DNA of 64,000 nucleotides from Frondihabitans australicus (GTDB lineage Bacteria > Actinomycetota > Actinomycetes > Actinomycetales > Microbacteriaceae). How positions within the stretch are numbered: position 1 is the first letter of the stretch; the number at the start of each line of letters is the position of its first letter. Under the pieces are notes generated by a model. The model was given only the letters and a program-made list of their open reading frames with translations, did no database searches and had not been told where the DNA came from. Positions 24,187 through 32,330 of the stretch are shown piece by piece. The stretch lies in contig NZ_RBKS01000001.1 of assembly GCF_003634555.1 (NCBI RefSeq), forward strand, positions 1,860,001 through 1,924,000. The letters run 5' to 3'. The translations under genes and the position numbers were made by a program.

Positions 24187-24659
24187 GCGACGAGACCGTG
24201 CCCGATCCTGCGCCCTCGACCGGCCCCGGACTCGGCTCTCTGCAGCCGGTCACGCTGCGCGCAGGACTCGGTGCCGATGCCGCGCAGGGCAACTTCTGGC
24301 GACAGGTCGGCGGTCGGGCGACGTTCGAGAAGCTGGTGCGGCGCTTCTACGAGGGGGTGCAGACCGACGAGCTGATCTGGCCGATGTACCCGCAGGACGA
24401 CCTCGAGGGCGCGATCCAGCGGCTGACGGGGTTCCTCGAGCAGTACTGGGGCGGGCCCACGACCTACAGCGAAGAGCGGGGGCACCCGCGGCTCAGGATG
24501 CGGCACATGCCCTTCGCCATCACGCCGGCCGCCCGCGAACGCTGGCTCGTGCACATGCGCGCCGCCGTCGACTCGCTCGGGCTGTCGCCGCTCGACGACG
24601 CCACCCTCTGGGGCTACCTCGAGCGCGCCGCCCACGCGATGACGAACACCGCCGGCTAG
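24183..24659 (+). CDS. Group II truncated haemoglobin (TrHbO-like)
   Basis: A 158-residue 2-on-2 globin. Key residues are Tyr56 (B10, RRFYEGV), the YPQDDL CD region, proximal His108 (RMRHMPF) and the G8 Trp in ARERWLVHM; QYWGGPTTYSEERGHPRLRMRH is the TrHbO signature region. It should bind O2 or NO, or act in redox chemistry, in the cytoplasm. GTG 24183 overlaps the channel stop by GTGA, an unusual pairing of MscS with a globin. The N-terminal extension VPDPAPSTG is encoded by an exact 12-mer (24204-24215). Confidence 0.92.
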   Translation: MSDETVPDPAPSTGPGLGSLQPVTLRAGLGADAAQGNFWRQVGGRATFEKLVRRFYEGVQTDELIWPMYPQDDLEGAIQRLTGFLEQYWGGPTTYSEERGHPRLRMRHMPFAITPAARERWLVHMRAAVDSLGLSPLDDATLWGYLERAAHAMTNTAG

Positions 24660-24738
24660 ACGTCGTTCCGGGCTCGCGGAGCCCGCGTGCGCCGCTCGAG
24701 TCCACCTCGCGGGAGGGACCATTCGCCCGGGCGTTCTA

Positions 24739-24828
24739 CAGGTTTGCCTGAATTCAGGAATTCCTGAAGCTGGCCTCACCCTCGACCTGAGCCCCAATTT
24801 CAGGTTTGCCTGAATTCAGGCGAACCTG
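24739..24828. repeat. Paired palindromic repeats between convergent genes
   Basis: CAGGTTTGCCTGAATTCAGG occurs at 24739-24758 and again at 24801-24820. The second copy extends to a 28-nt palindrome (24801-24828) with a single mismatched pair, and the first runs into a second GAATTC-centred inverted repeat (AGGAATTCCT). The element is AT-rich relative to its surroundings. The rest of 24660-24878 holds no gene. Confidence 0.75.
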
Positions 24829-24878
24829 TAACTCGTCCACGACAAGGTCACCGCCCACCCGGCTCGGGCGCGAGACGG

Positions 24879-25736
24879 TCAGGGGGCGTAGCTGCCGGAC
24901 TCGAGCTCGGTGAGAAGCGACGGCGCCGACGGGGTCCAGCCGAGCGACTCGCGAGCGTGCGCGCCCGTCGCCTGCTGGTCGAGCAGGAGCGCGTCACCGT
25001 ACGCCTCCCCGAAGCGGTCACGCGCCTCCGACGCGGTCTCGGGCACGACCTCCCACCCGCGACCGCGCGCCACCGCTTCGCCGAGCGACCGCACCGTCGG
25101 GTTCTCGCCCGAGACGCCGAGGTAGTACTCGTCGGCGGCACCGGCCTCGAGGGCGAGCACGTAGAGGAGGGCGACGTCGTCGAGATGCACGGTCGTCCAG
25201 TGCTGCGAGCCGTCGCCGACGAGGCGGACCACGCCGTCGCCGATCAGCTCGGTCGGAATGCTCCGGCCGTCGCCGTAGACGACACCGGGCGCGACGATCG
25301 TCGAGTGCACGGGCGAGTCGCGCAGCCGCTGCTCGATGTCGACACGCCAGGCCGAGATGCCGAGCGGCACCTGGGGCGTCTGCTCGGTGAGGTCGGCGCC
25401 GGGGCCGAAGACCCAGATCCCGCCCGAGTGCACGTACGGGGTGTCGCGCCCTGCGAGCCCGCGGATCACCGTCTCGACGACTCCCGAGTCGACGGCCGCA
25501 TTGGTCGCATCCCCGGGCGACGCCGTGTGGATGATGCCGTCGGCGTCCACGACGAGGTTCAGCAGCAGGTCGAGGTCGGTGATGTCGCCGACGACGGGCC
25601 GGGCGCCCGCTGCCGAGACGGCCTGGGCCTTCTCGTCCGAGCGGACCAGGGCGATGACGTCGTGACCGCGCTCGACGAGGGTTCGCAGCACGACCGAGCC
25701 GATGTAGCCGCTGCCACCGGTGAGCAGAACAGACAT
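24879..25736 (-). CDS. NAD(P)-dependent epimerase/dehydratase-like SDR protein
   Basis: A 285-residue extended short-chain dehydrogenase. The nucleotide-binding motif LLTGGSGYIGS is at residues 4-14 (GGxGxxG), with VVGDITDLD and the GVVYGDG segment where the family has its active-site region. The YxxxK pair is not present in standard form, so it belongs with the atypical, NmrA-like or reductase-like group. ATG 25736 follows TAGCCT at 7 nt. It is monocistronic and its substrate is unknown. Confidence 0.82.
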   Translation of the reverse strand: MSVLLTGGSGYIGSVVLRTLVERGHDVIALVRSDEKAQAVSAAGARPVVGDITDLDLLLNLVVDADGIIHTASPGDATNAAVDSGVVETVIRGLAGRDTPYVHSGGIWVFGPGADLTEQTPQVPLGISAWRVDIEQRLRDSPVHSTIVAPGVVYGDGRSIPTELIGDGVVRLVGDGSQHWTTVHLDDVALLYVLALEAGAADEYYLGVSGENPTVRSLGEAVARGRGWEVVPETASEARDRFGEAYGDALLLDQQATGAHARESLGWTPSAPSLLTELESGSYAP

Positions 25737-25743
25737 GCCGCTC

Positions 25744-25749
25744 AGGCTA
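25744..25749 (-). promoter_or_regulatory. -10 box of the epimerase gene
   Basis: TAGCCT on the minus strand ends 7 nt before ATG 25736. Confidence 0.45.
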
Positions 25750-25786
25750 TCCTCGCCCGAGACCGGTCGACCGGGCAGACGCACGA

Positions 25787-25798
25787 GGGCGCAGGATC
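25787..25798 (+). repeat. Dispersed 12-mer GGGCGCAGGATC, intergenic copy
   Basis: An exact copy sits 2 nt beyond the stop of the 255-residue hypothetical gene, in the 64-bp gap before the epimerase promoter. Confidence 0.8.
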
Positions 25799-25800
25799 GG

Positions 25801-26568
25801 CTACAGTAGCCGGCCTCGACGCTTCACCAGCACGTGACCCCTCGACGTGCTGAGCCGCATCCACGACCCCGTCGAGAACACCCGGACGGGCTCGGTGCCG
25901 CCTGCCGCGCCCAGGAAGCCCAGGGTGAGCGCCGCGAACGCGGCACCCGACACCACGCCGGCCGCCCCCTCGACCTCGCGCGACCACACGCTCGAGCGGA
26001 CGCGCTGCACGATCTGCTCACCGGTGCCGGAGGGGATCGCCGCGGCGACCTCGTCGATGCCGGCCTTCGCGACGGACTCCAGGAGCGCTGGGTCGACGGC
26101 GGGGTGGGCGGCCCAGCCTCCGCGCGGCGGCGAGATCGCGGCCCAGGAGGCGGCCACGACCTGCGGCGGAAGCGAGATCGTCACCGCGGCTGTGGGGTCG
26201 ACGACGTCGTTGCGGAGCCGCGTCGTGCGATCGACAATCGCGCGCAGGGGCACGACGGCGTCGAGGCGCTCGGCGGGCTCGCCGGCGGGGTGGTCTGCGG
26301 CTGCTCCTGCGCCCGGATCGACGGAGGCTGGGAGAGTCTCGCCGCCCGCCAGCGCGTAGGTGCGGAGCCCCAGCACGGTGGGGCCGTCGTCGAGGATGCC
26401 TGCGGGCGACAGTACGCCGACGTAGGCCGCGAGGACTCCCCCGCCCGCCTCGGACGGCGTCGCGATCAGGCGCACGGCGCCGCCCTCGTCGAGCGGGAGC
26501 GCGCGCCCGAGGAAGGTGTGGAGGTCGTCGAGCGACAGGGAGTCGGGCAGGCGGATCGCGGGTGTCAT
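25801..26568 (-). CDS. Hypothetical 255-residue protein
   Basis: An Ala/Pro-rich protein without signal peptide. The middle contains a mixed alpha/beta region (ISLPPQVVAASWAAISPPRGGW) and the C-terminal third has one hydrophobic stretch (GVVSGAAFAALTLGFLGAAG) that may insert in the membrane, then a basic end (HVLVKRRGRLL). I do not recognise a family. ATG 26568 is divergent from the thioesterase with about 20 bp between starts, so the two promoters overlap. An exact GAGC-form 12-mer (26303-26314) encodes DPGAGA in an unstructured section. Confidence 0.65.
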   Translation of the reverse strand: MTPAIRLPDSLSLDDLHTFLGRALPLDEGGAVRLIATPSEAGGGVLAAYVGVLSPAGILDDGPTVLGLRTYALAGGETLPASVDPGAGAAADHPAGEPAERLDAVVPLRAIVDRTTRLRNDVVDPTAAVTISLPPQVVAASWAAISPPRGGWAAHPAVDPALLESVAKAGIDEVAAAIPSGTGEQIVQRVRSSVWSREVEGAAGVVSGAAFAALTLGFLGAAGGTEPVRVFSTGSWMRLSTSRGHVLVKRRGRLL

Positions 26569-26576
26569 CGGCGTTC

Positions 26577-26582
26577 TACACT
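26577..26582 (+). promoter_or_regulatory. -10 box of the TesB-like thioesterase
   Basis: TACACT ends 7 nt before ATG 26590 and only 4 nt before ATG 26587, which favours the second ATG as a leaderless start. Confidence 0.4.
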
Positions 26583-26589
26583 ACCGATG

Positions 26590-27480
26590 ATGACTGACGA
26601 CGCCGCGCGCGAAGGCGCCCCCGACGATCCGCTCGACGACTTCCTGCGGGCGCTGAGGCTCACGCCGGGCGCGCTGGCCGACGAGTTCGCGGGCCCGAGC
26701 CAGTGGATGCCCAACGCGCGCGTCTTCGGCGGGCAGGTCCTGGCGCAGTCTCTCGTCGCCGCGAGCGCCACGGTGCCGGCCGAGAAGGTCGTGCACTCGA
26801 TGCACGCGTACTTCCTGCGGGCCGGCAAGATCGAACTGCCGATCGAGTTCCACGTCGACCGCAGCCACGACGGCCGCTCGTTCGCGTCGCGCCGCACGGA
26901 GGCGCTGCAGGGCGGCGTCCCGATCATGACGACGATGTCGTCGTTCCAGACCATCGACGAAGGCCTGTCGCACGCCGACGCCATGCCCGATGACCTGCCG
27001 AACCCCGAGGCCCTGCCGACCATGGCCGATGCGCTGGCCGGCATCGACCACCCGGCCGCCCAGTTCTGGGCTCACGGACGGCCGTTCGACATCCGCCACG
27101 TGCCGTCGCCGCTGTTCCTCCGGGTCGAGGGCGAGCACATGGCCCACCAGGCGCTCTGGATGAAGACGGTCGGCCGGCTGCCCGACGACCCCGCGATCCA
27201 CCGGGCGGCGCTGGCGTACGCGAGCGACCTCGGGATCCTGGAGCCGATCCTCCGCCGCCACGGCGTCGCCCTGTCGCGGCCGGGCATGAAGATCGCGTCG
27301 CTCGACCACGCCATGTGGTGGCACCGCGAGGGGCGCGCCGACGAGTGGCTGCTCTACGCGATGGAGTCGCCGACGGCCCAGGGCGGGCGCGGCCTGTCGA
27401 CGGGCCGCTTCTTCGACCGGTCGGGCCAGCTGCTCGCCTCGGTCGCCCAGGAGGGCATGGTCAGGCTGCCGCAGGTCTAG
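26590..27480 (+). CDS. tesB: Acyl-CoA thioesterase II
   Basis: A 296-residue double-hotdog enzyme that hydrolyses acyl-CoA to free acid and CoA. Typical TesB blocks are RVFGGQVLAQSLVAA, VHSMHAYFLRAGK, and the C-terminal SLDHAMWWHREG with ATGRFFDRSGQLLASVAQEG-like ending (STGRFFDRSGQLLASVAQEG). The catalytic Asp-Thr/Ser-Gln arrangement of TesB fits LDHAMW, PTAQ and VAQEG. ATG 26590 is favoured by the -10 spacing; ATG 26587 is an alternative. It is monocistronic. Confidence 0.93.
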   Translation: MTDDAAREGAPDDPLDDFLRALRLTPGALADEFAGPSQWMPNARVFGGQVLAQSLVAASATVPAEKVVHSMHAYFLRAGKIELPIEFHVDRSHDGRSFASRRTEALQGGVPIMTTMSSFQTIDEGLSHADAMPDDLPNPEALPTMADALAGIDHPAAQFWAHGRPFDIRHVPSPLFLRVEGEHMAHQALWMKTVGRLPDDPAIHRAALAYASDLGILEPILRRHGVALSRPGMKIASLDHAMWWHREGRADEWLLYAMESPTAQGGRGLSTGRFFDRSGQLLASVAQEGMVRLPQV

Positions 27481-27511
27481 CGGCGCGGGGCGCGGGCCAG
27501 CTGCGCGATCA

Positions 27512-27523
27512 GGGCGCAGGAGC
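27512..27523 (+). repeat. Dispersed 12-mer GGGCGCAGGAGC, intergenic copy
   Basis: An exact GAGC-form copy lies in the 69-bp gap between the convergent thioesterase genes. No hairpin is evident there. Confidence 0.8.
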
Positions 27524-27549
27524 ACGCACCACGCCGCTCGGGCCCGCGT

Positions 27550-28023
27550 CTACCGGCGGCGGAACGTCAGCGGTTCGTCGACGTACGGCCCCCAGGCGGC
27601 ACGCTCGGCGTCGCTGATTCGGCGCGGGCGCTGCGTGGTCGCGTCGACCAGCACGAGCGTCGACGCCGCCCGCGTGTGCAGCACCTGCGGCTCGACGCCG
27701 ACGGGCGAGAAGACCTCGTAGAAGATCTCGAGGCTCGCGCCGCCCATGTGGCCGATCCAGAGCTGGATGTCGAGCGGAAGCCGCGTGTAGGCGATCGGCG
27801 CCAGATATTCGACCTCCTGGCGCGCGATGAGCGACCAGGTGTCGGTGCCGGGGCTCGAATCGAGGATCGCGGTCGCCGCCGGGTCGTCGCTCTCCTCGCC
27901 GGCCGACCAGAACGCCTGGATGCGCGCCTCTTCGAGGAGGTGAAGCATCTCGGCGTTGTTGACGTGGCCGTACGCGTCGAGGTCGCCCCACCGCAGCACG
28001 GTGGGGACGTGCAGGCGCGCCAC
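27550..28023 (-). CDS. Single-hotdog acyl-CoA thioesterase (4HBT/YbgC-like)
   Basis: A 157-residue hotdog protein. The motif LRWGDLDAYGHVNNAEMLHLLEEAR carries the catalytic Asp and conserved HVNN of 4-hydroxybenzoyl-CoA-type thioesterases. It probably hydrolyses an acyl-CoA in the cytoplasm. GTG 28023 begins 2 nt after the ettA stop, so the pair form an operon and translation may be coupled. A longer frame runs into ettA but has no support. It faces the TesB-like gene tail to tail. Confidence 0.88.
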   Translation of the reverse strand: MARLHVPTVLRWGDLDAYGHVNNAEMLHLLEEARIQAFWSAGEESDDPAATAILDSSPGTDTWSLIARQEVEYLAPIAYTRLPLDIQLWIGHMGGASLEIFYEVFSPVGVEPQVLHTRAASTLVLVDATTQRPRRISDAERAAWGPYVDEPLTFRRR

Positions 28024-28025
28024 GC

Positions 28026-29708
<1,683 letters not shown>

Positions 29709-29715
29709 GTCTTCC

Positions 29716-29721
29716 AGTCTA
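29716..29721 (-). promoter_or_regulatory. -10 box of ettA
   Basis: TAGACT on the minus strand ends 7 nt before ATG 29708, a leaderless layout for a highly conserved translation factor. Confidence 0.5.
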
Positions 29722-29794
29722 TTCGGGCACGCGGCCGCCGCCCGACCGCCGGTGCGGTCGCGGGCGGCTCCGCGGCCAGGAGGCCCTGCGATAC

Positions 29795-29866
29795 GAGGAG
29801 GCCCAGGGCTACGAGAAGGCCGGGGCTATGAGAAGGGCGGGGCTATGAGAAGGGCGGGGCTATGAG
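29795..29866. repeat. 17-bp tandem repeat at the end of a small membrane protein gene
   Basis: GAGAAGGGCGGGGCTAT-type units at 29813-29829, 29830-29846 and 29847-29863 (the last two identical), with a more diverged unit before and a partial one after. The last unit contains the stop codon of the 106-residue gene, so extra units read past the stop. The rest of 29722-29794 is a GC-rich inverted repeat without a gene. Confidence 0.85.
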
Positions 29867-30180
29867 AAGAGGATGGCCAGATAGACGACGATGTTGGCCG
29901 GCACGACCACGCACGCGAGCACGAAGGCCACCGTGTCTCGCCTCGTCCGCGCCGGTCGGTGCATCGCGCCGACGCCGACGGCGATGGCGAGTCCCGCCAG
30001 CAGCAGCGCGACCACGGACAGGCCGACGGCGGTCCTGAACCAGGAGTCCGTCGACTCGCCCGTGTCGCTCAGGATCATGTAGTCCGCGATCCCCAGCACG
30101 ACCGCCGTGACCGCGGTGAGAGCGAACGACACCCAGGCCCAGGTGCGGCGGTCGTCCGCGGCCGGGACTTCGTCGGTCAT
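29860..30180 (-). CDS. Small membrane protein with three predicted helices
   Basis: A 106-residue protein with hydrophobic segments at about 16-34, 52-71 and 86-104 and short charged loops (MTDEVPAADDRR start, MHRPARTRRD cytoplasmic loop). Function is unknown. ATG 30180 overlaps the upstream lipoprotein stop by one base (TGATG), so the two are coupled and may work together at the membrane. The 3' end, including the final LFS and stop, lies in a 17-bp tandem repeat. Confidence 0.65.
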   Translation of the reverse strand: MTDEVPAADDRRTWAWVSFALTAVTAVVLGIADYMILSDTGESTDSWFRTAVGLSVVALLLAGLAIAVGVGAMHRPARTRRDTVAFVLACVVVPANIVVYLAILFS

Positions 30181-30665
30181 CAGCCGACGGCGCGAGTCGA
30201 GCCGACGAGGCACTTTCCGGTCGAGAGCACCGGCGCTGAGGTCGACGCGTAGCCGGCCGAGCCGACCTGGCCGATGAGGCACGTCTTCTTCTGCCACAGC
30301 ACCGCGAACTCGATCGAGTCGACGTTGCGGCCGATCGTGGTCGCATCCGGCGTGATCTCCATCGCGGTCTTGTCGAAGCCGGCCTTCTCGAGGGCGGTGA
30401 TGACGTCGTCGCCGTGCGGCTGCGGGTCGGTCTTGAGCAGCGTCTGCACCGTCGTCGAGAAGTGCGCGAGCGCCACCGAGGCGGGCGCCGTCGGCCCGAA
30501 GGGCACGGTCGGCGTCGGCGTCGTAATCGGCGTCGCCGCCGCGGAGGTCGACACCGCGGGCGTCGGACTCGTCTGCGTGCAGCCCGTCAGCGCGGCGGCG
30601 ACGACACCGGCGATCGCGAGAGCCACGAGGGGCGCGCGTCGGGATCGCGTCGAACGGGAGGGCAC
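30180..30665 (-). CDS. Lipoprotein, DUF6993-like
   Basis: A 161-residue secreted lipoprotein. A basic start (RSTRSRR), hydrophobic core and lipobox AALTGC (Cys about 29) are followed by a Thr/Pro-rich linker and a small globular domain with two Cys (KKTCLIGQVG and STGKCLVG) likely forming a disulphide outside the cell. It resembles the DUF6993 family from memory; function is unknown. GTG 30665 is supported by TAGACT 6 nt upstream. It is coupled to the downstream membrane protein. Confidence 0.75.
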   Translation of the reverse strand: MPSRSTRSRRAPLVALAIAGVVAAALTGCTQTSPTPAVSTSAAATPITTPTPTVPFGPTAPASVALAHFSTTVQTLLKTDPQPHGDDVITALEKAGFDKTAMEITPDATTIGRNVDSIEFAVLWQKKTCLIGQVGSAGYASTSAPVLSTGKCLVGSTRAVG

Positions 30666-30671
30666 CGTCCG

Positions 30672-30677
30672 AGTCTA
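30672..30677 (-). promoter_or_regulatory. -10 box of the lipoprotein gene
   Basis: TAGACT on the minus strand ends 6 nt before GTG 30665. Confidence 0.45.
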
Positions 30678-30684
30678 GGTCGAG

Positions 30685-30696
30685 GGGCGCAGGAGC
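30685..30696 (+). repeat. Dispersed 12-mer GGGCGCAGGAGC, intergenic copy
   Basis: An exact GAGC-form copy sits in the 44-bp gap between ssb and the lipoprotein gene, just upstream of the lipoprotein -10 box. Confidence 0.8.
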
Positions 30697-30709
30697 CGAG
30701 TGCCTCGCG

Positions 30710-31378
30710 TCAGAACGGAGTGTCGCCCTCGTGCGACCACTCCGCCTGTGCGCCGGGCACCGCCGCCGCGCCGACGCCGGCCGGCTCGAGGGGCGCGTCG
30801 GGCGGAAGCGTGCCCGGCGACGCCTGCCACCCGGCGACGAGGGGCGCCGCGGGGTCGGTTGCGGGCGGGGTGCTCTCGCCGGGCGGGGTGTGGCCGGGCT
30901 CCTGCGACCCGGTGGTGACGGGCGACCCGATGTCGCTGGTCGAACCGGTGCCGCCGAGCGACCCGGTGCCGCCGAGCGAGCCAGCCTGCGAGGGCGCGCC
31001 CGCGGGAGGCGCCGAGCGGACGGGCGCCGTGCGGGTGAACTGCGTGCGCCCCCAGAGGAGGTCGTGGCCGATGGCCTCGGCGTCGATCTCGACGGAGGTG
31101 CCGGAGCGCTCACCTGACTCCCACGACCGCACGCGCAGCCGCCCGACCACGACGATGTGCTCGCCCTTCGCCAGCGATGCGGCGGCATTCTCGGCGAGAT
31201 GGCGAAAGCAGGTCACGGTGTACCAGTTGGTGTCGCCGTCGACCCAGTCGTTCCGGTTCTTGTCGAAGCGCCGGTGCGACGACGCGAGACGGAAGCTGGT
31301 GATGGTGAGGCCGTTGCCGGTCTGCATCGTCTTGGGCGGGGTCGCGACGATGCCGGTGAGGGAGATGCTGTCTGTCAT
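30710..31378 (-). CDS. Secondary single-stranded DNA-binding protein
   Basis: A 222-residue SSB paralogue. The OB fold (about 1-108) has ISLTGIVATPPKT, FRLASSHRRFDKNRN and WYTVTCFRHLAENAAASLAKG. A long Gly/Ser/Pro linker follows, with repeats of SLGGTG. The C-terminus EWSHEGDTPF keeps the acidic tip ending in Pro-Phe that recruits repair proteins. It is not in the usual rpsF-ssb-rpsR context, so it is probably a second SSB used in repair or recombination. ATG 31378 has CACACT 6 nt upstream and a DnaA-box-like site further up. Confidence 0.88.
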   Translation of the reverse strand: MTDSISLTGIVATPPKTMQTGNGLTITSFRLASSHRRFDKNRNDWVDGDTNWYTVTCFRHLAENAAASLAKGEHIVVVGRLRVRSWESGERSGTSVEIDAEAIGHDLLWGRTQFTRTAPVRSAPPAGAPSQAGSLGGTGSLGGTGSTSDIGSPVTTGSQEPGHTPPGESTPPATDPAAPLVAGWQASPGTLPPDAPLEPAGVGAAAVPGAQAEWSHEGDTPF

Positions 31379-31384
31379 GCCCCG

Positions 31385-31390
31385 AGTGTG
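31385..31390 (-). promoter_or_regulatory. Putative -10 box of the ssb paralogue
   Basis: CACACT on the minus strand ends 6 nt before ATG 31378; weaker than the TANNNT boxes but with the same spacing. Confidence 0.3.
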
Positions 31391-31428
31391 GGCGAGCGAA
31401 GGCCCGGCCGGGCCCCCGGGAGGTCCGC

Positions 31429-31437
31429 TGTGGACAA
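31429..31437. promoter_or_regulatory. DnaA-box-like nonamer upstream of the ssb paralogue
   Basis: TGTGGACAA, complement of TTGTCCACA, lies about 50 nt upstream of the ssb start in an otherwise gene-free 100-bp gap. The flank CTGTGGACAACCC also occurs upstream of pepN. Confidence 0.4.
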
Positions 31438-31480
31438 CCCGGGGCCCCGACCGGGCCTGTGGAGGAGAGGTCGCCGCGCG

Positions 31481-31699
31481 CTAGTGCTCGACGAACTCGG
31501 GGCGTTCGGCCCCGGCGCCGAGCCGCGCGTGGAGCGCGCTCTTGGCGACGTCGAGGGTCGGGTAGTCGCCGTGGTAGTCGGTGTCGTGGCCGACGCGGAT
31601 CGAGAACCCCTCGTCGGTGCGGTGGATGGACCCCACGGCGCCGGCCGCGCCGATGGCGACCCAGGTGCCGGAGGTGGTGGTGGAATCACTGCTGCTCAT
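31481..31699 (-). CDS. 72-residue hypothetical protein
   Basis: The protein reads MSSSDSTTTSGTWVAIGAAG at the N-terminus, then a compact alternating segment (SIHRTDEGFSIRVGHDTDYHGDYPTLDVAKSALHARL). No signal peptide or membrane span is visible; the hydrophilic DTDYHGDYPTL region suggests a small folded domain. Function is unknown. It lies 50 bp downstream of msrA on the same strand, with AAGGAG upstream of ATG 31699. Confidence 0.65.
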   Translation of the reverse strand: MSSSDSTTTSGTWVAIGAAGAVGSIHRTDEGFSIRVGHDTDYHGDYPTLDVAKSALHARLGAGAERPEFVEH

Positions 31700-31749
31700 C
31701 GTCGAGCTCCTTCGATTCGTGCGGTGCTGAACCGCGGTGGTGCGCTCGC

Positions 31750-32277
31750 TCAGGAAGCGAGCACGTACTTCGCGTACGACTTCCGGACCTTCGTGACCTT
31801 CGGCACGGCGACGGCCATGCAATAGCCCTGACCCGGGTTCTTCGCGAAGAAGTCCTGGTGGTACTCCTCCGCCGGGTACCAGGCGCCGAGCGGCTCGAGC
31901 GTCGTGACGATCGGGCCGTCCCACACCGAGGCGGCGCGCTCGAGGGCGGCCTCGAAGAGAGCCTTCTGCGACTCGCCCTCGTAGAACATCGCCGAGCGGT
32001 ATTGAGTGCCGACGTCGGCGCCCTGCCGGTTGAGCTGGCGCGGGTCGTGCAGCGTGAAGAAGACGTCGAGGATCACGTCGGCCGGGATCACCGACTCGTC
32101 GAACGTGACCTGCACCGCCTCGGCGTGCCCGGTCGTGCCGGTGCACACCATCTCGTACGACGGGTTCGACGAGGCGCCGCCGGTGTAGCCCGACACGACG
32201 TCGCTGACGCCCTGCAGGGTGCGGTACACGGCGTCGAGACACCAGAAGCAGCCGCCGGCCAGGGTGAAAGTCGTCAT
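31750..32277 (-). CDS. msrA: Peptide methionine sulfoxide reductase MsrA
   Basis: A 175-residue enzyme that reduces the S form of methionine sulfoxide in proteins. The catalytic motif GGCFWCLDA has Cys10 near the N-terminus, and GYTGG, EVVQ-like AEAVQVTF, YRSAMFY and EYHQDFFAKNP are standard blocks. A C-terminal Cys in GYCMAVAVPKV is positioned as resolving residue. It is cytoplasmic. ATG 32277 follows TACCGT at 6 nt. Confidence 0.95.
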   Translation of the reverse strand: MTTFTLAGGCFWCLDAVYRTLQGVSDVVSGYTGGASSNPSYEMVCTGTTGHAEAVQVTFDESVIPADVILDVFFTLHDPRQLNRQGADVGTQYRSAMFYEGESQKALFEAALERAASVWDGPIVTTLEPLGAWYPAEEYHQDFFAKNPGQGYCMAVAVPKVTKVRKSYAKYVLAS

Positions 32278-32283
32278 GCCCTC

Positions 32284-32289
32284 ACGGTA
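32284..32289 (-). promoter_or_regulatory. -10 box of msrA
   Basis: TACCGT on the minus strand ends 6 nt before ATG 32277. A near copy of the dispersed 12-mer (32311-32321) lies just upstream. Confidence 0.4.
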
Positions 32290-32330
32290 CTCCGGGCCGA
32301 CGACACGAGAGGCGCAGGATCAGCGGACAC

